NCBI RefSeq assembly: GCF_016804325.1
Contig: NZ_CP043627.1
Location: 5,315,001 to 5,379,000, forward strand
Length of the DNA stretch: 64,000 nucleotides
Direction: 5' to 3'
From: Methylobacterium aquaticum
Lineage (GTDB): Bacteria; Pseudomonadota; Alphaproteobacteria; Rhizobiales; Beijerinckiaceae
How positions within the stretch are numbered: position 1 is the stretch's first letter; each line of letters starts with the position of its first letter. The notes beneath the pieces are model-generated. The model was given only the letters and a program-made list of their open reading frames with translations. It was not told the DNA's origin and did no database searches. A program made the position numbers and the translations under genes. Shown one piece after another: positions 45,943 to 53,340 of this stretch.

Positions 45943-46134
45943 ACCCTCCCCCCTCTGCGGGGGAGGGTGGTCCCTGCGTCAGCAGGGGCCGGGAGAGGGG
46001 CAGCGCGACGCTGATCCAGCGAGCGCCCGTCAGAACGGTTCGGCCTGATCCGGAAGCGGCGTCCCCTCTCCCGCCCCAGCGCGAGTGCTTCGCACTCGCC
46101 GTGGGGCACCCTCCCCCGCAGAGGGGGGAGGGTA
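45943..46134. repeat. GC-rich inverted repeat, family D (third copy)
   Basis: Left arm CCCTCCCCCCTCTGCGGGGG...CGGGAGAGGGG, right arm CCCCTCTCCCGCCCC...GAGGGGGGAGGG, with a small internal GCGAGTGCTTCGCACTCGC hairpin. Fills most of the 245-base gap between the binding protein and LivH genes, where mRNA stability control may set protein ratios. Confidence 0.88.
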
Positions 46135-46174
46135 TGCACTCAACCGTCCCGCCTCATCCTCCCCGGTGCTCCCC

Positions 46175-47080
46175 ATGACGGACATCACCCTTCAGGCTTT
46201 CATGGCTCAGCTCACCATCGGGCTCATCGGCGGCTGTTTCTACGCCATGCTGAGCATGGGGCTGGCGATCATCTTCGGCCTGCTCAACATCATCAACTTC
46301 ACCCACGGCGCGCAGTTCATGATGGCGGCGTTCCTGGCCTGGATCGGGCTGACGCAAGTCGGGCCCTGGCTCGGCCAGCCCGACCTCCAGGTGAATTTCT
46401 GGCTCGCCCTCGTCCTGGCGCCGGCCCTCGTCGCCGTGTTCGGCATGGCGATCGAGCGCACCCTGCTGCGCCGGCTCTATCACCTCGATCACCTCTACGG
46501 CCTGCTCCTCACCTTCGGCGTCGCCCTGGTGATGGAAGGCGGCTTCCGGTACTTCTTCGGGGTGTCGGGCCAGGGCTACGAGCCGCCGGAGATCCTGCAA
46601 GGCCCGGTCGATGTCGGCTTCATGCTGCTGCCGAAATACCGGGTCTTCGTGGTCGCGGCCTCGCTGCTGATCTGCCTTTCCACCTGGTATCTGTTCGAGC
46701 GCACCAAGCTCGGCGCCTACTTACGCGCCGGCACCGAGAATCCGCGCCTGCTCCAGGCCTTCGGCATCAACGTGCCGGTGATGATCACGCTCACCTACGG
46801 CTTCGGGGTGGCGCTCGCCGGCATCGCCGGGGTGCTGGCCGCGCCCATCATGCAGATCACCCCGCTGATGGGCGGGAGCCTGCTCAACATCGTCTTCGCC
46901 GTGGTGGTGATCGGCGGCCTCGGATCGATCCTCGGCGCGATGCTGACCGGGCTCGGCCTCGGGCTGATCGAGGGCTTGACCAAGGTGGTCTATCCGGAGG
47001 CCTCGACCGTGGTGGTCTTCGTCATCATGGCCCTGGCGCTGCTCCTGCGCCCGGCCGGCCTGTTCGGGCGGGAGGCGTGA
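46175..47080 (+). CDS. ABC transporter permease, LivH type
   Basis: 301 residues, about eight TM helices. Typical N-terminus (LIGGCFYAMLSMGLAIIFGL, then NIINFTHGAQFMM) and permease motif GLGSILGAMLTGLGLG. ATG at 46175. Confidence 0.94.
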   Translation: MTDITLQAFMAQLTIGLIGGCFYAMLSMGLAIIFGLLNIINFTHGAQFMMAAFLAWIGLTQVGPWLGQPDLQVNFWLALVLAPALVAVFGMAIERTLLRRLYHLDHLYGLLLTFGVALVMEGGFRYFFGVSGQGYEPPEILQGPVDVGFMLLPKYRVFVVAASLLICLSTWYLFERTKLGAYLRAGTENPRLLQAFGINVPVMITLTYGFGVALAGIAGVLAAPIMQITPLMGGSLLNIVFAVVVIGGLGSILGAMLTGLGLGLIEGLTKVVYPEASTVVVFVIMALALLLRPAGLFGREA

Positions 47081-47081
47081 G

Positions 47082-48068
47082 ATGACGTCCAGACACCTGT
47101 TCGCCGCCCTCGTCGCCGGGCTCCTCGTGGTGCCGCTGGTGCCGGGGCTGGTCTACCCGATCTTCGTCATGAAGGTGATGGCCTACGGGCTGTTCGCCTG
47201 CGCCTTCAACCTGCTGCTCGGCTTCACCGGCCTCGTCTCCTTCGCCCATGCCGCCTTCCTGGGCACCGCCGGCTACGTCACCGGCGCGCTGATGATCCGG
47301 CTCGGCGCCCATCCGCTCGGGGTGCCGGTCTCCTTCGCGGCGGGCGTCGCGGCGGCGGCTCTCGTGGGCTTTGCCATCGGCGGCCTCGCGATCCGGCGCC
47401 GCGGCATCTACTTCGCGATGATCACGCTGGCCTTGTCGCAGATCGTCTACTTCCTGGCGGTGCAGTTCCGCTGGACCGGCGGCGAGGACGGCTTGCAGGG
47501 CATCCCGCGCGGCACGTTGCTCGGCTTCGTCGATCTCTCCAGCGATACGGCGATGTACTACGTGGCGCTCGCGCTCTTCGTCGCCGGCTTCCTGTTCATC
47601 CACCGGGTGGTGCATTCGCCCTTCGGCCAGATCCTCCAGGCGGTGCGGGACAACGAGGCGCGGGCGGTGTCGCTCGGCTACGACGCCTCCCGCTTCCAGC
47701 TCCTCGCCTTCGTCCTCTCGGCGGCGGTGGCGGGCTATGCCGGCGCCCTCAAGGCCCTGGTCTTCGGCCTCGTCTCGCTCAACGACGTGTCGCTGCACAC
47801 CTCGACCGAGGTGGTGCTGATGACGCTGCTCGGCGGCGTCGGCACCCTGGTCGGGCCGCTCGTCGGCGCCGCCCTGGTGGTCGGGTTGCAGAACTACCTC
47901 GCGACGATCGGCGATCTCGTCACGGTGGTGATCGGCCTGATCTTCATCCTCTGCGTCTCGTTCTTCCGCCGCGGCGTCGTCGGCGAGTGGCTGCACTGGC
48001 GCCAGCGCCGCGCCGCCCGGACCGCGCCGCCGAGCCCCCGGTCGTCCCCGGTCGCCGAGGCGGCCTGA
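47082..48068 (+). CDS. ABC transporter permease, LivM type
   Basis: 328 residues, about ten TM helices. LLLGFTGLVSFAHAAFLGTA and the cytoplasmic coupling motif AVRDNEARAVSLGYD are diagnostic. The ATG begins one base after the LivH stop, with GGAGG inside the end of livH. Basic Arg-rich tail. Confidence 0.94.
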   Translation: MTSRHLFAALVAGLLVVPLVPGLVYPIFVMKVMAYGLFACAFNLLLGFTGLVSFAHAAFLGTAGYVTGALMIRLGAHPLGVPVSFAAGVAAAALVGFAIGGLAIRRRGIYFAMITLALSQIVYFLAVQFRWTGGEDGLQGIPRGTLLGFVDLSSDTAMYYVALALFVAGFLFIHRVVHSPFGQILQAVRDNEARAVSLGYDASRFQLLAFVLSAAVAGYAGALKALVFGLVSLNDVSLHTSTEVVLMTLLGGVGTLVGPLVGAALVVGLQNYLATIGDLVTVVIGLIFILCVSFFRRGVVGEWLHWRQRRAARTAPPSPRSSPVAEAA

Positions 48069-48106
48069 TCCTTCCCACTCCACGAAACCTGCAAGGAAAC
48101 AGACCC

Positions 48107-49003
48107 ATGTGGACAGGTGTCATTCCCGCCGTCACCACCAAGTTCACCGCCGACGGGGCCCTCGACCATGCCGAGATGGAGCGCTGCTTCGCGCTCCAGA
48201 TGCAGGCCGGCTGCGACGGGCTGATCGTCTGCGGCTCCCTCGGCGAGGGCCCGATGCTGTCGCCCGACGAGCGCCTCGCGGTGATGAAGACCGCCCTGTC
48301 GGTCGCCGGTCCCCATCCGGTGCTGATGACCGTCTCCGAGGCCGGCACCCGCGAGGCCTGCGCGCTCGCCGCGCGTGCCGCCAAGGCCGGCGCCTCGGGC
48401 CTGATGGTGGTGCCGAGCCCGATCTACCACACCGACGAGGACGAGACCGTCGCGACCCTGAGCGCCGTCGCGGCGGCGGGCGACCTGCCGGTGATGATCT
48501 ATTCCAACCGCGTCGCCTACCGGGTCGACGTGACGCCCCGGATCATGGAGCGGCTGGCCGGCGACACGCGTTTCGTCGCCATCAAGGAATCCTCCGACGA
48601 CATCCGCCGCACCACCGAGATCATCAACCATTTCGGCGACCGCTTCGCGGTGCTGACCGGCGTCGACAACCTCGCCTTCGAGGCCCTGAGCGTCGGCGCG
48701 GTCGGCTGGGTCGCGGGCCTGGTCGTCGCCTTCCCGGAGGAGACCGTGGCGATCTACCGCCTGATGAAGGCCGGTCGCACCGCGGAGGCGCTCGAGATCT
48801 ACCGCTGGTTCCGCCCGCTCCTCGACCTCGACGTCTCGACCTTCCTGGTCCAGAACATCAAGCTCGCCGAGGCGCTGGCGATCGGCTCGACCGAGCACGT
48901 CCGGATGCCGAGGAAGCCGCTGTCGGGCGAGCGCCGGGCCGCCGTCGAGGCGATCGTCCGCACCGCCCTGGAGCGGCGCCCCTCCCTGAAGCTGGCGGCG
49001 TAA
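48107..49003 (+). CDS. DapA-family aldolase/deaminase (possible pyrroline-4-hydroxy-2-carboxylate deaminase)
   Basis: 298-residue TIM barrel of the DHDPS/NAL family. N-terminal GVIPAVTTKF; the G-x-x-G-E motif in CGSLGEGPML; the barrel Tyr in VMIYSNRVAYRVDVTPRIME; Schiff-base Lys in FVAIKESSDD near residue 160. AAGGAA precedes the ATG at 48107. Together with the FAD oxidoreductase 6 bases downstream, this resembles hydroxyproline (HypD/LhpC-like) operons: oxidation of the D-imino acid, then deamination. No epimerase or ketoglutarate semialdehyde dehydrogenase is nearby, so the pathway is only suggested. Confidence 0.88.
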   Translation: MWTGVIPAVTTKFTADGALDHAEMERCFALQMQAGCDGLIVCGSLGEGPMLSPDERLAVMKTALSVAGPHPVLMTVSEAGTREACALAARAAKAGASGLMVVPSPIYHTDEDETVATLSAVAAAGDLPVMIYSNRVAYRVDVTPRIMERLAGDTRFVAIKESSDDIRRTTEIINHFGDRFAVLTGVDNLAFEALSVGAVGWVAGLVVAFPEETVAIYRLMKAGRTAEALEIYRWFRPLLDLDVSTFLVQNIKLAEALAIGSTEHVRMPRKPLSGERRAAVEAIVRTALERRPSLKLAA

Positions 49004-49009
49004 GGGCCG

Positions 49010-50251
49010 ATGCCCCGCGAGGTCGCGATCGTCGGGGCCGGCATCGTCGGCCTCGCCACCGCCCATCACTTGCTGGAAGAGGGCTGGCGGGTGCGGCTGA
49101 TCGAGCGCGGCGGGATCGCCGAGGGGGCGAGCCTCGGCAATGCTGGGGCGCTCGCCTTCACCGACGTGCTGCCGCTCGCCTCGCCGGGCATCCTCCGCAA
49201 GGCGCCGCGCTGGATGCTCGATCCCCTCGGGCCCCTGGCCCTGCCGCCGGCCTACCTGCCGCGGATCGCGCCCTGGCTCGTGCGCTTCTGGCGCGCCAGC
49301 CTGCCCGACCGGCACGCCCACGCGACGCAGGTCCAGTCCGGCCTGATGCGGCTCGCCGCGCAGGCCATGGCGGCGATGGTGGAGTCGGCCGGCCTGACTG
49401 AGCGGCTGCGCCACGACGGCAACCTCGAACTCTACGAGAGCGAGGCGGACCTCGCCGCCGCCGGGCCCGGCTGGGCGGCGCGGGAGCGGGAGGGCATCGC
49501 CTTCGAGCATGTCCAGGCTGACCGCCTCGCGGAACTGCAGCCCGGCCTGTCGCCGCGGTTCGTCGCCGGCACCTTCACGCCGAACTGGATGACGGTGGAC
49601 GATCCGCACCGTTTCGCCCTGGCGCTCCACGCCGTCGTCGCGGCGAAGGGAGCCACGCTTACCAGGGGCGAGGTGCGGGACATCGCACCCGCAGGCGAGG
49701 GCGTGCGCCTGACGCTCTCCGACGGCACGAGCCTGAGCGCCGAGGCCTGCGTGCTCGCGACCGGGGCCTGGTCGCGGGACCTCGCCCGCCGCCTCGGCGA
49801 TTCCGTGCCCCTCGACACCGAGCGCGGCTACAACACCACGCTGCCGCCCGGCGCCTTCCCCCTGCGCCGGCAGCTCACCTTCGGCGGCCACGGCTTCGTG
49901 GTCACGCCGCTCGCCACCGGCATCCGGGTCGGCGGCGCCGTCGAGTTCGGCGGCCTCCATCGTCCGCCGAACTTCGCCCGCGCCGACGCGATGCTGAGGA
50001 AGGCCGCCGCCTTCCTGCCGGGTCTCGACACGGCGGGCGGCCGGCAATGGATGGGATTCCGGCCCTCGCTTCCCGACAGCCTGCCGGTGATCGGCCCGTC
50101 CCGGGCGAGCCCGCGGGTGATCTACGCCTTCGGCCACGGCCATCTCGGCCTGACGCAAAGCGCCGGGACGGGGCGGATCGTGGCGGACCTGCTGGCGGGG
50201 CGGGCGTCGGGCGTGGACGTGGCGGCGTTGCGGGCCGGGCGGTTCGGGTGA
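49010..50251 (+). CDS. FAD-dependent D-amino-acid/imino-acid oxidoreductase (DadA-like)
   Basis: 413 residues. Rossmann FAD site VAIVGAGIVGLATAHHLLEE, ERGGIAEGASLGNAGAL (typical DadA extension), and FAD-closing motif GFRPSLPDSLPVIG near the end. Substrate pocket of the DAO fold. Last gene of the transporter operon; it probably oxidises the imported amino or imino acid (for example cis-4-hydroxy-D-proline) and passes electrons to quinone. Confidence 0.92.
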   Translation: MPREVAIVGAGIVGLATAHHLLEEGWRVRLIERGGIAEGASLGNAGALAFTDVLPLASPGILRKAPRWMLDPLGPLALPPAYLPRIAPWLVRFWRASLPDRHAHATQVQSGLMRLAAQAMAAMVESAGLTERLRHDGNLELYESEADLAAAGPGWAAREREGIAFEHVQADRLAELQPGLSPRFVAGTFTPNWMTVDDPHRFALALHAVVAAKGATLTRGEVRDIAPAGEGVRLTLSDGTSLSAEACVLATGAWSRDLARRLGDSVPLDTERGYNTTLPPGAFPLRRQLTFGGHGFVVTPLATGIRVGGAVEFGGLHRPPNFARADAMLRKAAAFLPGLDTAGGRQWMGFRPSLPDSLPVIGPSRASPRVIYAFGHGHLGLTQSAGTGRIVADLLAGRASGVDVAALRAGRFG

Positions 50252-50314
50252 GAAGACGCGAAGTGGATCGCCGCGGGCTTGTTCGATCGGTCTCTACAGA
50301 CTTCAACCCCTCTG

Positions 50315-50455
50315 CGTCATTCCGGGGCCGCGACAGCGAAGCCCGGAATCCAGAGCCGCGGAGAGTGCAGGATAAGTCGGAGACCGTCCCGCTTTCTTCT
50401 GGAACACCTGAGTGTCTGGATTCTGGGCTCCGCTGTCGCGGCCCCGGAATGACGC
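50315..50455. repeat. Dispersed palindromic repeat, family A
   Basis: Arms CGTCATTCCGGGGCCGCGAC and CGCGGCCCCGGAATGACG; interior CACCTGAGTGTCTGGATTCTG. Its left flank GTTCGATCGGTCTCTACAGA matches the flank of the short copy at 5500. Confidence 0.9.
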
Positions 50456-50510
50456 GGAGGGTGTCGGGCCTGGATGGGACAGTCGGGCGAGCGCTTGAAG
50501 AACCAAACAG

Positions 50511-50570
50511 ATTTCGCAAAATTGGCTGCCGGTTTTGCGACAAAAATCTGCGACAAACCAACAACCTCAG
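50511..50570. repeat. Dispersed intergenic repeat, family B (copy 2)
   Basis: TTTCGCAAAATTGGCTGCCG, then GTTTTGCGA and ATCTGCGACAAACCAACAAC; nearly the same as 2224-2284. Confidence 0.85.
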
Positions 50571-50624
50571 CAGACGAAGCGTTGGCCTGCCAACGCAAGT
50601 CTGCGTAGAGAGCGCCGGCCACCC

Positions 50625-50957
50625 TCACGCCCGCCCCGCCACCGGCAGGTCGGCGAGCCTCGGCCGCGACCGCTCGATCAGGGCGGCGGCGAGCATCGCC
50701 TCGAGGCGGATCAGGTCCTCGTCGGGCTCCGGCTGCCAGCCGCAGCCGCAGCGGGGCGACGGGCCGTGCAGGGAGGCGATCTGGCGGTAGAGCGAGCCGA
50801 CCGTGCGGGCGGCGGCTTCGAGCGCCGCCATCGGCGGCAGCGGGCCCCGCTCCAGGGCGTCCCAGAAGGCGAGCGTCAGGGCCTGTTCCAGGGCGGCCTG
50901 CCGCCGGCTCTCGGTCTGCGCCTCGGCGAGCCGGCTTTCGTGGTGATGCAGGGTCAT
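50625..50957 (-). CDS. Hypothetical helical protein
   Basis: 110 residues, His-rich start (MTLHHHESRL), then long amphipathic helices and one Cys pair (SPRCGCGWQPEPDEDL). The ATG at 50957 overlaps the stop of the small ORF upstream (ATGA), with GGAG nearby. No family recognised. Confidence 0.6.
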   Translation of the reverse strand: MTLHHHESRLAEAQTESRRQAALEQALTLAFWDALERGPLPPMAALEAAARTVGSLYRQIASLHGPSPRCGCGWQPEPDEDLIRLEAMLAAALIERSRPRLADLPVAGRA

Positions 50958-51076
50958 CGCGCGCTCCTCCCGTCGCCGAACAGGCCGACCAGGCGCTCCC
51001 AGGGCAGGCCGACCGGAGGCCATCCCTCCCGGATCAGGCCGGCACAGCCGTGAATCAGGTTCAGCGCTCGCGCCAT
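50954..51076 (-). CDS. Very small protein, translationally coupled to the next gene
   Basis: 40 residues starting MARALNLIHGCAGLIREGWP and ending FGDGRSAR. GGAGG lies five bases before the ATG at 51076; an ATG at 51088 is also in frame. Its TGA overlaps the ATG of the 110-residue gene. Two short helices with a Trp-Pro-Pro turn. Unknown family. Confidence 0.45.
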   Translation of the reverse strand: MARALNLIHGCAGLIREGWPPVGLPWERLVGLFGDGRSAR

Positions 51077-51211
51077 CGCGGCCTCCATCTCGGGGTCGTG
51101 CCGGGGTCCGGCCCGCCTTGAATGCAGGACTTCCCCCCTCCACGCAAGGTTGATTTGAAATATTGGAGGATTTCTACTTTTCAGATCATGAGCTATATTG
51201 TCAGGTGAATT

Positions 51212-51346
51212 ATGAAAATTCCAAAGAGCGGCGGGGCCGGAAGGCAGGCCGCAGGAGGCGGATTGGCAGCGGCGCCGGGAGCGGCTATCGGGGCGCCAGC
51301 CCATCCCCCGAGGCACAGCGCCCTGAAAAAGGCTCCCGACCGATGA
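51212..51346 (+). CDS. Possible 44-residue leader ORF coupled to the DUF3297 gene
   Basis: The ATG at 51212 follows AGGTG and an AT-rich promoter-like stretch (51150-51210). The peptide starts MKIPKSGGAGRQAAGGG, is rich in Gly/Ala and ends KKAPDR. Its TGA overlaps the ATG of the DUF3297 gene as ATGA. It may be a leader ORF that delivers ribosomes, since no other ribosome site is evident for the downstream gene. Confidence 0.35.
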   Translation: MKIPKSGGAGRQAAGGGLAAAPGAAIGAPAHPPRHSALKKAPDR

Positions 51347-51606
51347 CCGATACCCCGCCCGACCGCCTCAGCACCGATCCGCGCAGCCCCTTCCACGATG
51401 CCGCCCTGCTCGAGCGCGGCGTCGGCGTGCGCTTCAAGGGCGTCGAGAAGACCAATGTCGAGGAATATTGCGTGAGCGAGGGCTGGGTGCGGCTCGCGGC
51501 CGGCAATGCCAAGGACCGCTTCGGCAACCCGATGACCGTGAAGCTGAAGGGCCCGGTCGAGCCCTATTTCCGCAGCCAGGACGCCGGCGCCGCCGATGCC
51601 GAGTAA
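51343..51606 (+). CDS. DUF3297-family protein
   Basis: 87 residues, the usual length of this conserved proteobacterial family: PDRLSTDPRSPFHDAALLER, GVGVRFKGVEKTNVEEYC, DRFGNPMTVKLKGPVEPYFR. Soluble, function unknown. Start ATG at 51343, with no strong ribosome site of its own. Confidence 0.88.
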   Translation: MTDTPPDRLSTDPRSPFHDAALLERGVGVRFKGVEKTNVEEYCVSEGWVRLAAGNAKDRFGNPMTVKLKGPVEPYFRSQDAGAADAE

Positions 51607-51802
51607 GACCGGCGGTCGACAGACGACGACCCTCGGTCCCGTTCTCGAATCGTTGCCGCGTTCGCGATCCCGGCCCGGTGGCTCGGACGTCCGGGCCCGG
51701 AGAGCTTCACGATCGCGCTCCAATCGTGAAGCTTTTTGAGATCCTGTTTGAGCGGATCGGCCTGATCAGAGCTGGAAGGGATCATGGGATATCCTATCCT
51801 TC

Positions 51803-51935
51803 CACCTCATCCTGAGGTGTCAGTCGATCGGAGATCGACTGACCTCGAAGGAGGCTTCCAGAAGCCTCTGCGATCCCTGGAGCCCTCCTTCGAGGTCAGC
51901 CGATTTTCAATCGGCTAACACCTCAGGATGAGGTC
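51803..51935. repeat. Dispersed nested palindrome, family C (copy 2)
   Basis: CACCTCATCCTGAGGTGTCA with inner hairpins CAGTCGATCGGAGATCGACTG (split here for length: CAGTCGATC and GATCGACTG) and CAGCCGATTTTCAATCGGCT, ending ACACCTCAGGATGAGGT. Matches 44494-44625 in order of parts. Confidence 0.88.
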
Positions 51936-52010
51936 GGAGAATGAGACGATCCCGCCTCACTCAAATTTTTTAGAAAACCCTGCTCAAACAGGTTCTGAGT
52001 ATTCGTCTTC

Positions 52011-52052
52011 GCCGCATTGTCTACGACGGGCCGGCATCCACTTCGTCGGAAG
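52011..52052. repeat. Dispersed repeat, family E (copy 2)
   Basis: GCCGCATTGTCTACGACGGG then CCGGCATCCACTTCGTCGGA; diverged copy of 38434-38482. Confidence 0.7.
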
Positions 52053-52212
52053 ACGCCTCAGTGTCGAAAATTCGAGATGGATCGACGGCGCCGTCGATCC
52101 CGGGCGTGCCCGACATCGAGCACGGGCGTCGGCATGACGCGTGATCCCGCCCGGCTGCGCGAGGCCGGGCGGATCCTCATGCGGCGTCCGGACGGATCGT
52201 CCAGATTGCGGA

Positions 52213-52521
52213 TCAGCGCGCCGTGCCGTTCTTCTGCGCGCCGGGTCCGGTGCCGGGGGCGCCGCTGCCGGTCGGGCCGTCCTGCTTCACCGTCGGGCCT
52301 GGGCCCATGTTCCCGCCGCTCGACCCCTGCGACCCGGTCGAGCCCATGCTGCCCGGATTGTTGCCGCCGATGCCGGTGCCCGGCGGCTGGCTCGCCATGC
52401 CCGAACCGGTATTGCCGCTGGAGGACGGGGCGACCCCGGTGCCGTTGTTGATGCCCTGCGCCGCGGCGGTGCCGGCGGCGAGCGCGAGGGAAAGGGCGAG
52501 GAGGGAGGTGCGAATCGGCAT
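52213..52521 (-). CDS. Secreted Gly/Ser/Asn/Pro-rich low-complexity protein
   Basis: 102 residues. ATG at 52521, signal peptide (IRTSLLALSLALAAGTAAAQ, cut after AAA or AAQ), then a disordered chain of GNTGSGM, PPGTGIGG and GSMGSTGSQGSSGG-type repeats. No catalytic motif. A perfect EcfG-type promoter lies about 40 bases upstream (52561-52585), so it is probably part of the general stress response. Unknown role in the envelope. Confidence 0.7.
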   Translation of the reverse strand: MPIRTSLLALSLALAAGTAAAQGINNGTGVAPSSSGNTGSGMASQPPGTGIGGNNPGSMGSTGSQGSSGGNMGPGPTVKQDGPTGSGAPGTGPGAQKNGTAR

Positions 52522-52822
52522 GGGCGTCGTCCGGGGTTCGGGGTGCAGTCGGACCGGGGCAACGGCAGGATCGTGCCGGCGTTCCCGCACGGGCGGCGGT
52601 GGCGTGGGGACCCGTTCCAGCGGAGGACCGATCCGCAGGACGTCCCGGCCATGCGATTCGGCATTCGGTCTTGGCATTCCGGCCGTTCTGCATGCAAAGT
52701 ATGCAGGCTGTCGTCCCATCGTCATGGACCGGCGGCTATCGCCACCCGGCAGAAGGTGGCGCGGATCTTGAAAGGGAGCGCGTGGGGTCCGGTCGCGATC
52801 CGTCCCGCGCGAAGGAGTTGAG
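52522..52822. other. Divergent intergenic region carrying the EcfG-type promoter
   Basis: 301 bases between the Gly/Ser-rich secreted protein (minus) and the 36-residue membrane protein (plus). The minus side holds GGAAC-N16-CGTT (see separate entry); GCATGCAAAGTATGC near 52690 is a partial inverted repeat. No further gene seen. Confidence 0.6.
52561..52585 (-). promoter_or_regulatory. Perfect EcfG-type (general stress) promoter
   Basis: On the minus strand GGAAC (52585-52581), 16 bases, CGTT (52564-52561). This is the published consensus of alphaproteobacterial EcfG sigma factors (GGAAC-N16/17-CGTT). It would give a leader of about 35 bases to the gene starting at 52521. An EcfG-family sigma gene is only 0.8 kb away. 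Confidence 0.75.
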
Positions 52823-52933
52823 ATGCAGGTGTTCCTGATCGCCCTGGGGCTCGTTGCCGTCCTGGTCGCCGTCGGCGTGTTCGGTCATCATCCCGATACG
52901 AGCGAGGAGCCGGTCTCCCGGCGGCGCTCCTGA
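52823..52933 (+). CDS. 36-residue single-helix membrane protein
   Basis: MQVFLIALGLVAVLVAVGVF forms one TM helix, followed by a short hydrophilic tail (GHHPDTSEEPVSRRRS). AAGGAG lies six bases before the ATG at 52823, which argues for real translation. Unknown function; small membrane proteins like this are often stress-related. Confidence 0.55.
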   Translation: MQVFLIALGLVAVLVAVGVFGHHPDTSEEPVSRRRS

Positions 52934-53038
52934 TCTGACGAGGGGCGGCGCAACGGCCGCGTCCCTGCCGCGTTGGATCGTGCCGGCGGCCGCGTGGCGG
53001 CCCGACGGAATCAGGTCCTCCTGCGACGGGAGCCTATC

Positions 53039-53314
53039 GTGCCCGCATCTCTCCTCCTCGCCCGCGCGCTCATCGTCGGCGCGCTCGTTTCCGCCGGCTC
53101 TCTGGCGCAGGCGAAAGACCTCCCCGACCAGACCGGTACCGGGGGCGGGCCGCGCTCCACCATCACGGCGCCGCATACCAGTGCGGTCGGCGCGACGGTG
53201 CCGAGCCCCGGCGCGGCCGATACGCGCCTGGAGCGCCGGATCGACGACCGGACCCGCCAGGAGCGCCTCGACGACCGGATCGACGGCGGCATTTGCGTCG
53301 GCTGCAACCGGTAG
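53039..53314 (+). CDS. Small secreted hypothetical protein
   Basis: 91 residues from the GTG at 53039, which follows GGGAG at a proper distance. Signal peptide (LLLARALIVGALVSAGSLAQ, cut after AQA), then a Thr/Gly/Pro stretch and a charged region with two DDR-type copies (RRIDDRTRQERLDDRIDGG), ending in a CVGC pair. No known family. Confidence 0.6.
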   Translation: MPASLLLARALIVGALVSAGSLAQAKDLPDQTGTGGGPRSTITAPHTSAVGATVPSPGAADTRLERRIDDRTRQERLDDRIDGGICVGCNR

Positions 53315-53340
53315 GGGTTGTCGCGGGAACGGGCCGTCCG

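Larger units (their letters stand above)
50252..50624. other. Intergenic region filled by two repeats
   Basis: 373 bases at the end of the transporter operon: a family A palindrome (50315-50455) and a family B element (50511-50570). No coding potential recognised. Confidence 0.75.
51607..52212. other. 606-base intergenic region with two repeats
   Basis: Contains the family C nested palindrome (51803-51935), then an AT-richer segment (CAAATTTTTTAGAAAACC at about 51962) and a family E copy (52011-52052). No gene recognised. Confidence 0.65.

Noticed and set aside
47894..50158. 754-codon minus-strand ORF
   Set aside because: Antisense shadow of the DapA-family and FAD oxidoreductase genes, both of which have clear catalytic motifs.
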